Positions 17,314-25,366 of a stretch of DNA of 34,406 nucleotides are shown here, piece after piece. Within the stretch, counting starts at the first letter, position 1; every line of letters begins with the position of its first letter. Where the stretch lies: positions 1 to 34,406 of the forward strand of contig JADGDU010000034.1 of the NCBI GenBank assembly GCA_016744705.1, in the 5' to 3' direction. The notes beneath the pieces were generated by a model. That model was not told where the DNA came from. It saw nothing but the letters and a program-made list of their open reading frames with translations, and searched no databases. A program made the translations under genes and the position numbers. This DNA comes from Candidatus Krumholzibacteriia bacterium. GTDB taxonomy: Bacteria; Krumholzibacteriota; Krumholzibacteriia; LZORAL124-64-63.

Positions 17314-20055
17314 TTGAAGTTGATTATCGTTGAGTCCCCAGCCAAAGCCCGCACTATCACTCGGTTCCTGAGTAAGGAATACGAGGTTTCTTCGAGCTAT
17401 GGACACATCCGGGATTTGCCTGGGGGCGCCAGTGAAATTCCTGCCAAATTCAAGAAAGAGTCCTGGGCCCGTCTGGGTGTGAACCCGGACAATGACTACG
17501 AACCCATTTACGTGGTTTCCAAAGATAGCAAAGCCCAGGTGGCCGAGCTTAAAAAACTAGTCAAAAACGCTGATGAGATCTTACTCGCGACGGATGAGGA
17601 TCGCGAGGGTGAGGCTATCAGTTGGCACCTTTTGGAAGTGTTGAAGCCCAAGGTCCCCGTGCGGCGCATCAGCTTCCACGAGATTACCAAATCAGCCATC
17701 CAGGAAGCATTGGACAATCCCCGTGAAGTGGATATGCAACTGGTGAGAGCCCAGGAGGGTCGCCGGATTCTGGATCGGCTTTTCGGATACAGCCTCTCTC
17801 CAGTGTTGTGGAAAAAAGTGCGTACGAAGCTCTCTGCGGGCCGGGTGCAAAGTGTGGCTGTCCGCCTTGTGGTGGAAAAAGAAGAAGAGCGCCAGGCATT
17901 CCATGTCTCCAAATACTATGACGTGGAAGCAGACCTGGTGGGGGACGAACTTCCCTTCAGCGCTAGACTGACCAGTGTGGATGATACCAAGCTGGCCGGT
18001 AGCAAAGATTTTGATCCTGATACAGGGGATTTGAAAAATCCCCAAACCAGAATCCACCTGCACGAAGAATTGACCGGCCAACTGGCCACCGCTGCCAAGC
18101 AGGAAGTTCCCTGGACCGTCCACAGCATCACCCGCAAAGAAACCACCCAAAGGCCCTCGCCACCTTTCACAACCTCGACTTTGCAGCAGGCTGCCAGTGG
18201 CCGCCTGAGACTTTCCCCGCAAAGAGTGATGCGAGTGGCCCAAAGACTTTATGAAGGTATTGCCCTTTCTGGAGGCATTCGTGAGGGTTTGATCACGTAC
18301 ATGCGTACTGATTCACTCACCCTCAGTGAAAAAGCTCTGGCCGAAGCCGAGACTTTGATCAATAGCCAATATGGGGCCGATTATACAGATGGTCCCCGGC
18401 GCTACAAAACCAAAAGCAAAGGCGCCCAGGAGGCTCATGAGGCCATCCGTCCCACGGATATTGCCCGCACCCCTGAAGTGATGCGCTCTTATTTGGATTC
18501 GGAAGAATTGGGTGTTTATACCCTGATCTGGAATCGCACCGTGGCCTCCCAGATGACCAATGCCAAGTTGGACAAAACCGCAGTGGATTTCCTGGCCAAA
18601 ACCACGGATCGATCCCTGATCTTCCGGGCCAACGGCTCCATTGTCAAATTTCCCGGCTTCCTCAAAGTGTATGGGGACAGAGGCAAAGACGCCTTGCTCC
18701 CTAACCTGGCTGAAGGTATGAAAATCGGGGCTCCTGCTGGAACACTCGAGCCGGGCACGCCCTCTGTTGATATCACAAGGGTTGAGCCGGTTCACCATGA
18801 AACGCAGCCTCCTGCCCGTTACACAGAAGCCTCGCTCATCAAAAAATTGGAAGATGAAGGCATTGGCCGCCCTTCCACCTACGCCACTGTCATCAGCACC
18901 ATCCAGACCCGCGATTACGTAACCAAAAAAGGTGGGGCTCTGATCCCGTCTTACATTGGTATCGCTGTTACTCATCTGCTGCGACAACACTTCAGCACCT
19001 ATGTGGACACCAAATTCACGGCTCTGATGGAGAGTGAACTGGATCTGATTGCTGAAGGTAAATTTGACTGGATTCAATTCCTGGATCGTTTCTACCGAGG
19101 CAGTGAAGACAACCAGCGTGGGTTGGAAAAAGCCATTGAGGAAGAATTGCCCCTCATCGAATTCCCTCGCATCATGGTTGGGACCGACCCCAAAACCGGT
19201 GGGGCCATTGTCCTGCGTATCGGTCGCAACTACGTCTACGTGCAAGTTGAGGGTGATGAAGATCGCAGCGCCACGTTGCCTGTGGACCTGCTCATTGATG
19301 AACTTGATGCCCAAAAGGCCCTTGACCTCATTGTGGCTCGGGATAAGAGCAAAGAGCCTATCGGTGTGCACCCTGAAACAGGGCAAAACATTTACGCCCT
19401 GACCGGTCCTTTCGGACCTTATCTCCAGCTGGGAGAGCAGGAGGGTGATAAAAAACCCAAACGCATCAGCCTTGGCAAAGGCACCGACCAAAGCAGCATT
19501 GATATGGAGTTTGCCTTGCGATTGCTGAGTCTTCCCCGGGAAATCGGGATTGATTTGGAATCGGGCAAACCCGTACGCGCCGGGCTGGGCCGATTTGGTC
19601 CTTATGTGGAACTGAACCGGATTTTTGTCAGTGTGGAATCTGTGGACACGCTTTTCTCCATCGGCATGGAAGAAGCCCTGGAGAAAATAAAAAACAAAAA
19701 CAAGAAGACGGTCCTGAAAGAACTGGGCGTTCATCCCGAGTCAGGGGAGAACCTTCAGGTTTTGAAGGGCCGCTATGGCCCCTATGTAAGCCATCAGAAA
19801 GTTAATGCCACCATTGGCAAAGGTCGGGATCCTGAGGACGTCACTTTGGAAGACGCTCTCGCACTGTTGAAAGACGCTGCCGAGCGCAAGGGTACAAAGA
19901 AGAAAACTACCCGTAAAAAAGCCACCAAGAAGAAAACGGCCAAGAAAAAGACGACTAAGAAGAAGGTTACCAAAAAGAAAGTGACCAAGAAAAAGGTCAC
20001 GAAGAAAAAGGTCACCAAGAAGGTTGTGAAGCCTGAAGGCGGAGATTCTGAATGA
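17314..20055 (+). CDS. topA: DNA topoisomerase I (type IA) with lysine-rich repeat tail
   Basis: A 913-residue enzyme that relaxes negative supercoils. The N-terminal TOPRIM domain has LIIVESPAKARTI, SSYGHIRDLPGG and ATDEDREGEAISWHL. The catalytic core has GRRILDRLFGYSLSPVLW, LSAGRVQSVAVRL and GLITYMRTDSL with active-site Tyr329, then EDEGIGRPSTYATVI. The C-terminal part has no Cys zinc fingers. It carries at least three repeats of the HPETG...GPFGPYL / GRFGPYVEL / GRYGPYVS type, followed by a Lys/Arg-rich tail (858-906) with four consecutive KKKVT units. The TTG start is supported by AAGGA 7 nt upstream and by the family N-terminus (KLIIVESP). Its stop overlaps the trmFO start. Confidence 0.97.
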   Translation: MKLIIVESPAKARTITRFLSKEYEVSSSYGHIRDLPGGASEIPAKFKKESWARLGVNPDNDYEPIYVVSKDSKAQVAELKKLVKNADEILLATDEDREGEAISWHLLEVLKPKVPVRRISFHEITKSAIQEALDNPREVDMQLVRAQEGRRILDRLFGYSLSPVLWKKVRTKLSAGRVQSVAVRLVVEKEEERQAFHVSKYYDVEADLVGDELPFSARLTSVDDTKLAGSKDFDPDTGDLKNPQTRIHLHEELTGQLATAAKQEVPWTVHSITRKETTQRPSPPFTTSTLQQAASGRLRLSPQRVMRVAQRLYEGIALSGGIREGLITYMRTDSLTLSEKALAEAETLINSQYGADYTDGPRRYKTKSKGAQEAHEAIRPTDIARTPEVMRSYLDSEELGVYTLIWNRTVASQMTNAKLDKTAVDFLAKTTDRSLIFRANGSIVKFPGFLKVYGDRGKDALLPNLAEGMKIGAPAGTLEPGTPSVDITRVEPVHHETQPPARYTEASLIKKLEDEGIGRPSTYATVISTIQTRDYVTKKGGALIPSYIGIAVTHLLRQHFSTYVDTKFTALMESELDLIAEGKFDWIQFLDRFYRGSEDNQRGLEKAIEEELPLIEFPRIMVGTDPKTGGAIVLRIGRNYVYVQVEGDEDRSATLPVDLLIDELDAQKALDLIVARDKSKEPIGVHPETGQNIYALTGPFGPYLQLGEQEGDKKPKRISLGKGTDQSSIDMEFALRLLSLPREIGIDLESGKPVRAGLGRFGPYVELNRIFVSVESVDTLFSIGMEEALEKIKNKNKKTVLKELGVHPESGENLQVLKGRYGPYVSHQKVNATIGKGRDPEDVTLEDALALLKDAAERKGTKKKTTRKKATKKKTAKKKTTKKKVTKKKVTKKKVTKKKVTKKVVKPEGGDSE
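19885..20040 (+). repeat. Lysine-rich tandem repeat encoding the TopA tail
   Basis: About 150 bp of AAG/AAA-rich sequence encode TKKKT, ATKKKTA and then four KKKVT units in tandem, in roughly 15-bp periods. Synonymous positions differ between units, so this is not a very recent slippage product. A basic tail of this kind on TopA is known from actinobacteria, where it promotes DNA binding and strand passage; here its role is inferred. Confidence 0.85.
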
Positions 20056-21392
20056 GCTTACCCGAGGCTGCGGTGACCATTGTTGGGGCCGGTCTTGCTG
20101 GGTGTGAAGCAGCGTTTCAACTGTCTCGCTTTGGCATCAAAGTTCGGCTTCTGGAAATGCGACCAGGTCAGACTACGGCAGCCCATGAGGGTGCCGATGT
20201 AGCGGAAATCGTCTGTAGCAATTCACTGAAAAGCACGGTGCTATCCACGTCTTCCGGTTTGCTTAAAAAGGAATTGGATTTGCTTGGGTGCCGTTTGCTG
20301 GAATATGCCCGGGAAACTTCGGTGCCTGCTGGGGCTGCTTTGGCCGTGGACAAGAGGCAATTCAGTCGGCTGGTTCTGGCACAACTGGAAGCCGATCCGT
20401 TGATCACTCTGGAGCGCACCCACGTACAGGATCTTCCCTTTCGTGAAAACCACTGTTATTTGTTAGCCACCGGCCCTCTGACCACTCCTGAATTAGTGGA
20501 ACAGCTGGGCCAACTAACGGGTACTCCTGCTTTGCATTTCTTTGATGCCATTGCTCCAACGGTCACCGCTGAAAGTCTGGATACAGATATTCTTTTTCGA
20601 GCGGCTCGCTATGGCAAAGGCGACAGCGACTATTGGAATTCCCCGTTAAATGCCGAGCAATACGAAAATCTTTACCAGAATCTCCTTTCCGCTGAAAAAG
20701 CTGAAGTCCATGACTTTGACCGGGCCGACCTCTTTGAAGGCTGCCAACCCATTGAAGAGATTGCAGCCAGTGGCCCCCAATCCATGTCTTTCGGCCCCAT
20801 GCGGCCGGTGGGCTTGGATGACCCCAAAACCGGGCGTCGGCCTCACGCCGTAATTCAATTGCGCCAGGAAAATACAGAAGGCACACTGTTCGGCCTCGTG
20901 GGCTTTCAAACCCGCTTAAAATTTGGTGAGCAGAAGAGAGTATTCAGGCAAATTCCCGGGCTTGAAAAAGCCGAATTTGTCCGTTTTGGGCAAATGCACC
21001 GGAACTTCTATCTGGACACGCCCAGGGCCCTTAAGAGAGATTTCTCATTGCCTGAACGGCCGGATGTCTTTTTAGCCGGACAAATGACTGGTGTGGAAGG
21101 CTACGTGGAAAGCATCGCTTCCGGTTTGTTAACCGCCTGGAAACTGGTCTCCAGATTAAAAGAAAAGACCTTGGAACCCTTGCCCTCAACCACCATGATG
21201 GGCGGCTTGCTGGGGCGTTTTCTTTTTGATCAAACCAGCCAACGCTTTTCGCCCATGAATGCCAACTTTGGACTTTTGCCTGATCTTGTGCCCAGGGTGC
21301 GGGGCAAAAAGTTTCGCAAAGAAGCCAAAGCTCAAAGAGCGGTGGAAGCCATGGAAGCCTGGGTTTCCACCAACGCCGATCAGCTTGTCTGA
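20052..21392 (+). CDS. trmFO: Methylenetetrahydrofolate-tRNA-(uracil-5-)-methyltransferase TrmFO
   Basis: A 446-residue FAD enzyme that makes m5U54 (ribothymidine) in tRNA using methylene-tetrahydrofolate. The N-terminal dinucleotide fold reads TIVGAGLAGCEAA (G12-x-G14-x-x-G17). The family signature EIVCSNSLKS includes Cys55, and FEGCQPIEEIA includes Cys231; these correspond to the two conserved family cysteines. MTGVEGYVESIASGLL near the C-terminus closes the FAD site. Length is typical (435-450). The ATG overlaps the topA stop (ATGA) and follows GGAG. The topA-trmFO-xerC order is the classical one. Confidence 0.97.
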   Translation: MSLPEAAVTIVGAGLAGCEAAFQLSRFGIKVRLLEMRPGQTTAAHEGADVAEIVCSNSLKSTVLSTSSGLLKKELDLLGCRLLEYARETSVPAGAALAVDKRQFSRLVLAQLEADPLITLERTHVQDLPFRENHCYLLATGPLTTPELVEQLGQLTGTPALHFFDAIAPTVTAESLDTDILFRAARYGKGDSDYWNSPLNAEQYENLYQNLLSAEKAEVHDFDRADLFEGCQPIEEIAASGPQSMSFGPMRPVGLDDPKTGRRPHAVIQLRQENTEGTLFGLVGFQTRLKFGEQKRVFRQIPGLEKAEFVRFGQMHRNFYLDTPRALKRDFSLPERPDVFLAGQMTGVEGYVESIASGLLTAWKLVSRLKEKTLEPLPSTTMMGGLLGRFLFDQTSQRFSPMNANFGLLPDLVPRVRGKKFRKEAKAQRAVEAMEAWVSTNADQLV

Positions 21393-21430
21393 TATTCTTG
21401 CCTGGTTCATGCGGGTAGAGTGGAGGTCCG

Positions 21431-22411
21431 ATGTTCGAACAAGTGCTGGAACCATATCTCCGGTCTCTGGAAATCGAACAGGGAGTCAGTTCTCACACCA
21501 TCGAAGCTTATGGTCGCGACGTTTCATCTTTTCTGGAAACGGCCTGTGCATTCGGAATTCTCAAACTTCCTGTTGATGCCCAGCAATTGAGCAAGCTTGA
21601 AGACCAGCGTGGCCTGCTGCGGGGGCATTTGGCTCTGTTGCGAAAACTCCAGAGACGCCGCACTACTGTGGACCGCCATCTGGCAGCCATCCGCTCATTC
21701 TATAAATACCTATTGGTGACCCATGTGCTGGAAAAGGTGCCTGACAATTTGAGTCACGGCAAAGGCGGCCGGGAAAAGCTTTTACCCAAGGATTTGAATC
21801 TGGAATTAACGGAACAATTGTTGGCCCAACCCAAGACCGACAGCTTGATGGGGTGCCGGGATAAAGCCATGTTGGAATTGATTTATGGCCTGGGATTGAG
21901 GCTTGCTGAATTGGTTGCCCTGAACCTGGGAAGCATCAATTGGAACGATGGACGGGTTAGGGTCTTGGGTAAGGGCAATCGCGAAAGAATTTTACCCCTG
22001 GCGGGATGCGCCAAAACCGCTCTTCATGATTACCTTGAGATGCGGCTGGATCCGGATGTATGGTTGCGCTACCAAGGTGGAGCAGCCCAATCAACGGAAT
22101 TGGCCCTGCCCGTATTTGAAGGACGGCGGGGCAGCCGCATTGCCCGGCGCACGGTGCAAAACAGAGTGGCCCATTACGCGGGGGAACTGGCAGGAGTCAG
22201 CGGCGTATCACCTCACACCCTGCGGCATTGTTTTGCCACGCATCTGCTGGAGGGTGGAGCGGGTATCAGGGTGGTTCAGGAATTGTTAGGGCATCAGAAT
22301 TTATCCACAACCCAAATTTACACACATTTGAGCCGGGGCCGGTTGAAGGAAAGTTTCACCAATGCCCATCCCCGGGCTCGCAGCAAAAATAAACAGGAGA
22401 ATGATTCATGA
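21431..22411 (+). CDS. xerC: Tyrosine recombinase XerC
   Basis: A 326-residue site-specific recombinase, predicted to act with XerD at the dif site to resolve chromosome dimers. The N-terminal SAM-like core-binding domain (VSSHTIEAYGRDV) is followed by the catalytic domain with all six residues: Arg157 (GLRLAELVAL), Lys181 (LGKGNRERIL), His262 and Arg265 (PHTLRHCFATHLLEGG), His288 (ELLGHQNLS) and Tyr297 (QIYTHLS). The assignment as XerC rather than XerD rests mainly on position next to trmFO and hslVU. GGAGG lies just before the ATG. The stop overlaps the hslV ATG. Confidence 0.93.
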   Translation: MFEQVLEPYLRSLEIEQGVSSHTIEAYGRDVSSFLETACAFGILKLPVDAQQLSKLEDQRGLLRGHLALLRKLQRRRTTVDRHLAAIRSFYKYLLVTHVLEKVPDNLSHGKGGREKLLPKDLNLELTEQLLAQPKTDSLMGCRDKAMLELIYGLGLRLAELVALNLGSINWNDGRVRVLGKGNRERILPLAGCAKTALHDYLEMRLDPDVWLRYQGGAAQSTELALPVFEGRRGSRIARRTVQNRVAHYAGELAGVSGVSPHTLRHCFATHLLEGGAGIRVVQELLGHQNLSTTQIYTHLSRGRLKESFTNAHPRARSKNKQENDS

Positions 22412-22959
22412 AGGTAAGATCCACAACAGTGTTGGCCGTTTTGCGAGATGGTGTTGGATCCATTGGCAGTGACGGTCAGGTTACTCTGGGAAATACCGTT
22501 GCCAAAAACGGTGCCGTGAAAGTGCGCCCTCTTTTTAAGGGTCAGGTTTTGGTTGGTTTCGCTGGAGGAGCAGCCGACGCCTTCACTCTCTTTGAAAAAT
22601 TTGAAGGCCATCTGGAACGCTACCATGGGCACCTCAAGCGAGCCACGGTGGAGATGGCCCGAGAGTGGCGCAATGATAAATTTCTACGCCGCCTGGAAGC
22701 CATGATGATTGTCATGGACAACAAAGATATTTTCACGGTGTCCGGCAATGGTGACATCATTGAATCTGACGACATGGTGGCCGCCATCGGCTCCGGAGGT
22801 CCTTACGCCCTGGCTGCCGCCCGGGCCCTGGTGGACAACACAGACCTGGGCTCTGAAAGCATCTGCCAAAAAGGTCTCGAAATTGCCGGCAACATTTGCA
22901 TTTACACCAATACAAACATCACCGTACTGACGGCCGAAAATGAAGGAAAATCAGAATGA
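22408..22959 (+). CDS. hslV: ATP-dependent protease peptidase subunit HslV
   Basis: A 183-residue N-terminal-threonine peptidase that forms a double hexamer and degrades proteins unfolded by HslU. It begins MKVRSTTVLAV, so catalytic Thr6 would be exposed only after removal of a five-residue propeptide, as in Thermotoga-type HslV, rather than by Met removal alone as in E. coli. Other signatures: SDGQVTLGNTV, FAGGAADAFTLFEKFE, RRLEAMMIV, SGNGDIIE, AIGSGGPYALAAARAL and ICIYTNTNI. AGGAG lies 8 nt upstream. It overlaps xerC and hslU by 4 nt each (ATGA), indicating tight coupling with its partner ATPase. Confidence 0.97.
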   Translation: MKVRSTTVLAVLRDGVGSIGSDGQVTLGNTVAKNGAVKVRPLFKGQVLVGFAGGAADAFTLFEKFEGHLERYHGHLKRATVEMAREWRNDKFLRRLEAMMIVMDNKDIFTVSGNGDIIESDDMVAAIGSGGPYALAAARALVDNTDLGSESICQKGLEIAGNICIYTNTNITVLTAENEGKSE

Positions 22960-24311
22960 GGATCAAACAAATAGAAACTGCAGGCATGTGGACCTGCCCT
23001 GAAATCGTAGAGATGCTGGACCGCTACATCATTGGCCAAAATGACGCCAAAAAAGCGGTGTCCATTGCTTTAAGAAACCGCTGGCGACGCATGCAACTGC
23101 CCGAAGATATCCGCGGGGAAGTGGTGCCCAATAATATTATTCTCATTGGTCCCACCGGAGTGGGCAAGACCGAGATTGCCCGACGCTTATCCCAGATGGC
23201 CGACTTGCCTTTTCTCAAGGTGGAAGCCACCAAGTTCACCGAAAAAGGCTACGTGGGCCGCGATGTGGACAGTATGGTGCGGGACCTCCTGGAAAACAGT
23301 ATATCCTTGGTGAGGCGCCGGGCAGAAGAGCGGGTGCAGGAAGATATCGACCAATCCGTAGAAGACCGGCTGGTGGAAATTCTCTTTCCGCCTTTGACCG
23401 GGCTGGACGAAGATCCGGACCGGAAAGCCCGGTGGGTCAGGAGTCAGGAAAAGATTCGCACCCAGTTGAAAGAGAAGGTGCTTGAAGATCGCGAAGTGAG
23501 CATCCAGGCCGAACAATCATCCATGCCCATTGCCAATATCTTCTCCTCGGCAGGAGAGGAATTTGACGCTTCCTTTGGGGAAAGCATCAAAGGGCTTTTT
23601 CCCAAAAAGAAAACCACCAAAAAAGTCACCGTGGCCAAAGCCAGACGCATCCTGCATGAATCTGAATCCGAAGCCCGGCTGGACATGGATCAGATCTTAA
23701 CCCAGGCCATCGAGCTGGTGGAAAATGGTGGGATCATCTTCCTGGATGAAATCGACAAGATTGCCGGTGGAGGTGGGGGCAGCGGTCCCGATGTCAGCCG
23801 GGAAGGTGTGCAGCGCGACCTTTTGCCCATTGTGGAAGGCAGCGCAGTCAGCACCAAACACGGTCCTGTCAAGACTGACCACATTCTGTTTATCGCCGCC
23901 GGGGCATTTCATATGAGCAAGCCCAGTGATATGATTCCCGAGCTGCAGGGGCGTTTCCCCATTCGTGTGGAGCTCACCAGCCTGACTGAAGAAGACTTCC
24001 TGTGCATCCTGCGCGACACCGAGGGCTCTCTGACCAAGCAATATGAGGCCCTGCTTAAAGTGGACGGATGTACTCTGAACTTCACTTTAGACGCCCTGGA
24101 AGAACTGGCCCGGCTCACGGCAGAACTCAACAAACGCATGGAAAACATCGGCGCCCGAAGGCTGCAAACTGTTCTGGCTCAACTGTTGGACGAGCTTTTG
24201 TTCAACGTTCCGGTGACCCTCCAGGGGACCGTCAATATTGACCGGGAATTTGTCCAGGAGCGTTTGACGGACATTATCCAGGACCAGGATCTTTCAAGGT
24301 ACATTCTTTGA
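22956..24311 (+). CDS. hslU: ATP-dependent protease ATPase subunit HslU
   Basis: A 451-residue AAA+ unfoldase that feeds substrates to HslV. MLDRYIIGQNDAKKAV leads into Walker A GPTGVGKT (65-72), pore loop GYVG (98-101), the variable intermediate domain (about 110-235), Walker B IIFLDEIDKI, and sensor/arginine-finger regions (ELQGRFPIRVEL, ENIGARRLQTVL). The C-terminus LSRYIL fits the tail that docks into HslV. Slightly longer than E. coli HslU (443). The ATGA overlap with hslV and the upstream AAGGAAAA support this start; an internal Met11 is possible. Confidence 0.97.
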   Translation: MRIKQIETAGMWTCPEIVEMLDRYIIGQNDAKKAVSIALRNRWRRMQLPEDIRGEVVPNNIILIGPTGVGKTEIARRLSQMADLPFLKVEATKFTEKGYVGRDVDSMVRDLLENSISLVRRRAEERVQEDIDQSVEDRLVEILFPPLTGLDEDPDRKARWVRSQEKIRTQLKEKVLEDREVSIQAEQSSMPIANIFSSAGEEFDASFGESIKGLFPKKKTTKKVTVAKARRILHESESEARLDMDQILTQAIELVENGGIIFLDEIDKIAGGGGGSGPDVSREGVQRDLLPIVEGSAVSTKHGPVKTDHILFIAAGAFHMSKPSDMIPELQGRFPIRVELTSLTEEDFLCILRDTEGSLTKQYEALLKVDGCTLNFTLDALEELARLTAELNKRMENIGARRLQTVLAQLLDELLFNVPVTLQGTVNIDREFVQERLTDIIQDQDLSRYIL

Positions 24312-24329
24312 TTGGACACACCGTTTCAA

Positions 24330-24362
24330 AGGGCTATTTTTGGCTCGACCTTAAATAGCCTT
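24330..24362. other. Inverted repeat between hslU and argF
   Basis: GGCTATTT (24332-24339) and AAATAGCC (24353-24360) form an 8-bp stem, extended by two A-T pairs past a single bulged G, with a 13-nt loop. No T-tract follows, so it is a poor terminator. It could be a processing site or an operator for argF. It does not resemble the ArgR box. Confidence 0.35.
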
Positions 24363-24385
24363 AACTTTGACCTGGAGGATTTGAC

Positions 24386-25306
24386 GTGGCAAACAAGATG
24401 GATTTCCTGGCAATCGATGATCACAGTTACGCTGACTTGAGAGGCATCCTTGATTTGGCCAAGGCCCAAAAGCCCCTGGCTCGCAATCATGAGCTGCCTC
24501 ACACTTACACCAACCATGTGTTGGCTTGTGTTTTTGCCAAACCCAGTCTGCGGACCCGGGTCAGCTTTGAGGTGGCCATGCGCCAGCTCGGTGGAGAGTC
24601 TCTCTTCATCACTGACAAGGAAATTGGCATGGGAACCCGTGAAAACGTTTACGATGTAGCCCAGGTCATGAGCCGATTTGCTGATGCCATCATGATCCGT
24701 TGGTTTGACGACAATGAAGTCCAGGAACTGGCCAAACACGCCAGCGTTCCTGTCATCAATGGGCTGACGGACCTGACCCACCCCTGCCAGGTCATGGCCG
24801 ACATTCTGACTATCGAAGAGCACCTCGGCACCATCGAAGGCAAAAATGTAGTGATGGTTGGTGATGGCAACAACCTGGCCAACAGCTGGCTCAACGCTGC
24901 CATCCGTTTCCCCTTCAACTTCATTTTGGCCTGCCCCGAAGGTTACACTCCCGACGAAGGCGTGATGAATAAGGCCGAAGCTGCCGGTGCCTCTTTCATG
25001 ATCACCCACGATCCCAAAGAAGCCATCGAAGGCGCCCACGTCATTTATGGCGATGCTTTTTACAGCATGGGCCAGGAAGAAGAAGCGGTGAAACGTCGGA
25101 ACGACTTTGCACCCTTCCAGATCAACAGCGAATTGTGCGCCAAGGCAGATAAAGACCACATCGTTTTGCATTGCCTGCCTGCTCATCGGGGCGAGGAAAT
25201 CACTGACGAAGTGATGGACGGCCCTCACTCTGTAGTCTTTGATGAAGCGGAAAACCGCATGCACGCCCAGCGCGCCATCATTGATACTGTTCTACGTAAG
25301 GGGTAA
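24386..25306 (+). CDS. argF: Ornithine carbamoyltransferase
   Basis: A 306-residue enzyme that forms citrulline from ornithine and carbamoyl phosphate. The carbamoyl-phosphate loop reads FAKPSLRTRVSFE (Ser54-Leu55-Arg56-Thr57), where most family members have S-[GT]-R-T. The other signatures are normal: LTHPCQVMAD, the ornithine-binding DGNNLANSW, the SMGQEEE loop, and HCLPAHRGEEITDEV. The DGNN and SMG motifs favour ornithine over N-acetyl- or N-succinyl-ornithine as substrate. The GTG start follows GGAGG (24374-24378) by 7 nt. It heads a cluster continuing into a lipoprotein and dapFAB. Confidence 0.93.
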   Translation: MANKMDFLAIDDHSYADLRGILDLAKAQKPLARNHELPHTYTNHVLACVFAKPSLRTRVSFEVAMRQLGGESLFITDKEIGMGTRENVYDVAQVMSRFADAIMIRWFDDNEVQELAKHASVPVINGLTDLTHPCQVMADILTIEEHLGTIEGKNVVMVGDGNNLANSWLNAAIRFPFNFILACPEGYTPDEGVMNKAEAAGASFMITHDPKEAIEGAHVIYGDAFYSMGQEEEAVKRRNDFAPFQINSELCAKADKDHIVLHCLPAHRGEEITDEVMDGPHSVVFDEAENRMHAQRAIIDTVLRKG

Positions 25307-25366
25307 GGCATCAAAGACCCCAGGCGACACATCACCATCCAACCAGGACCTCGTACCGTTGCCCTA

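Noticed and set aside
18313..19734. A 473-codon open frame on the minus strand opposite topA
   Set aside because: It is fully antisense to an unmistakable topoisomerase I and its product matches no family I know; long antisense frames arise from codon bias.
19885..20040. Short tandem repeat considered as a CRISPR or minisatellite
   Set aside because: The period is about 15 bp with no unique spacers, and it is in frame as the lysine-rich TopA tail.
24326..25264. A 312-codon open frame on the minus strand opposite argF
   Set aside because: Antisense to a clear ornithine carbamoyltransferase; no family motif.
24386..25306. argF as N-acetyl- or N-succinyl-ornithine transcarbamylase
   Set aside because: SLRT hints at this, but the DGNN and SMG ornithine motifs and HCLPAHRGEE favour the ordinary enzyme.
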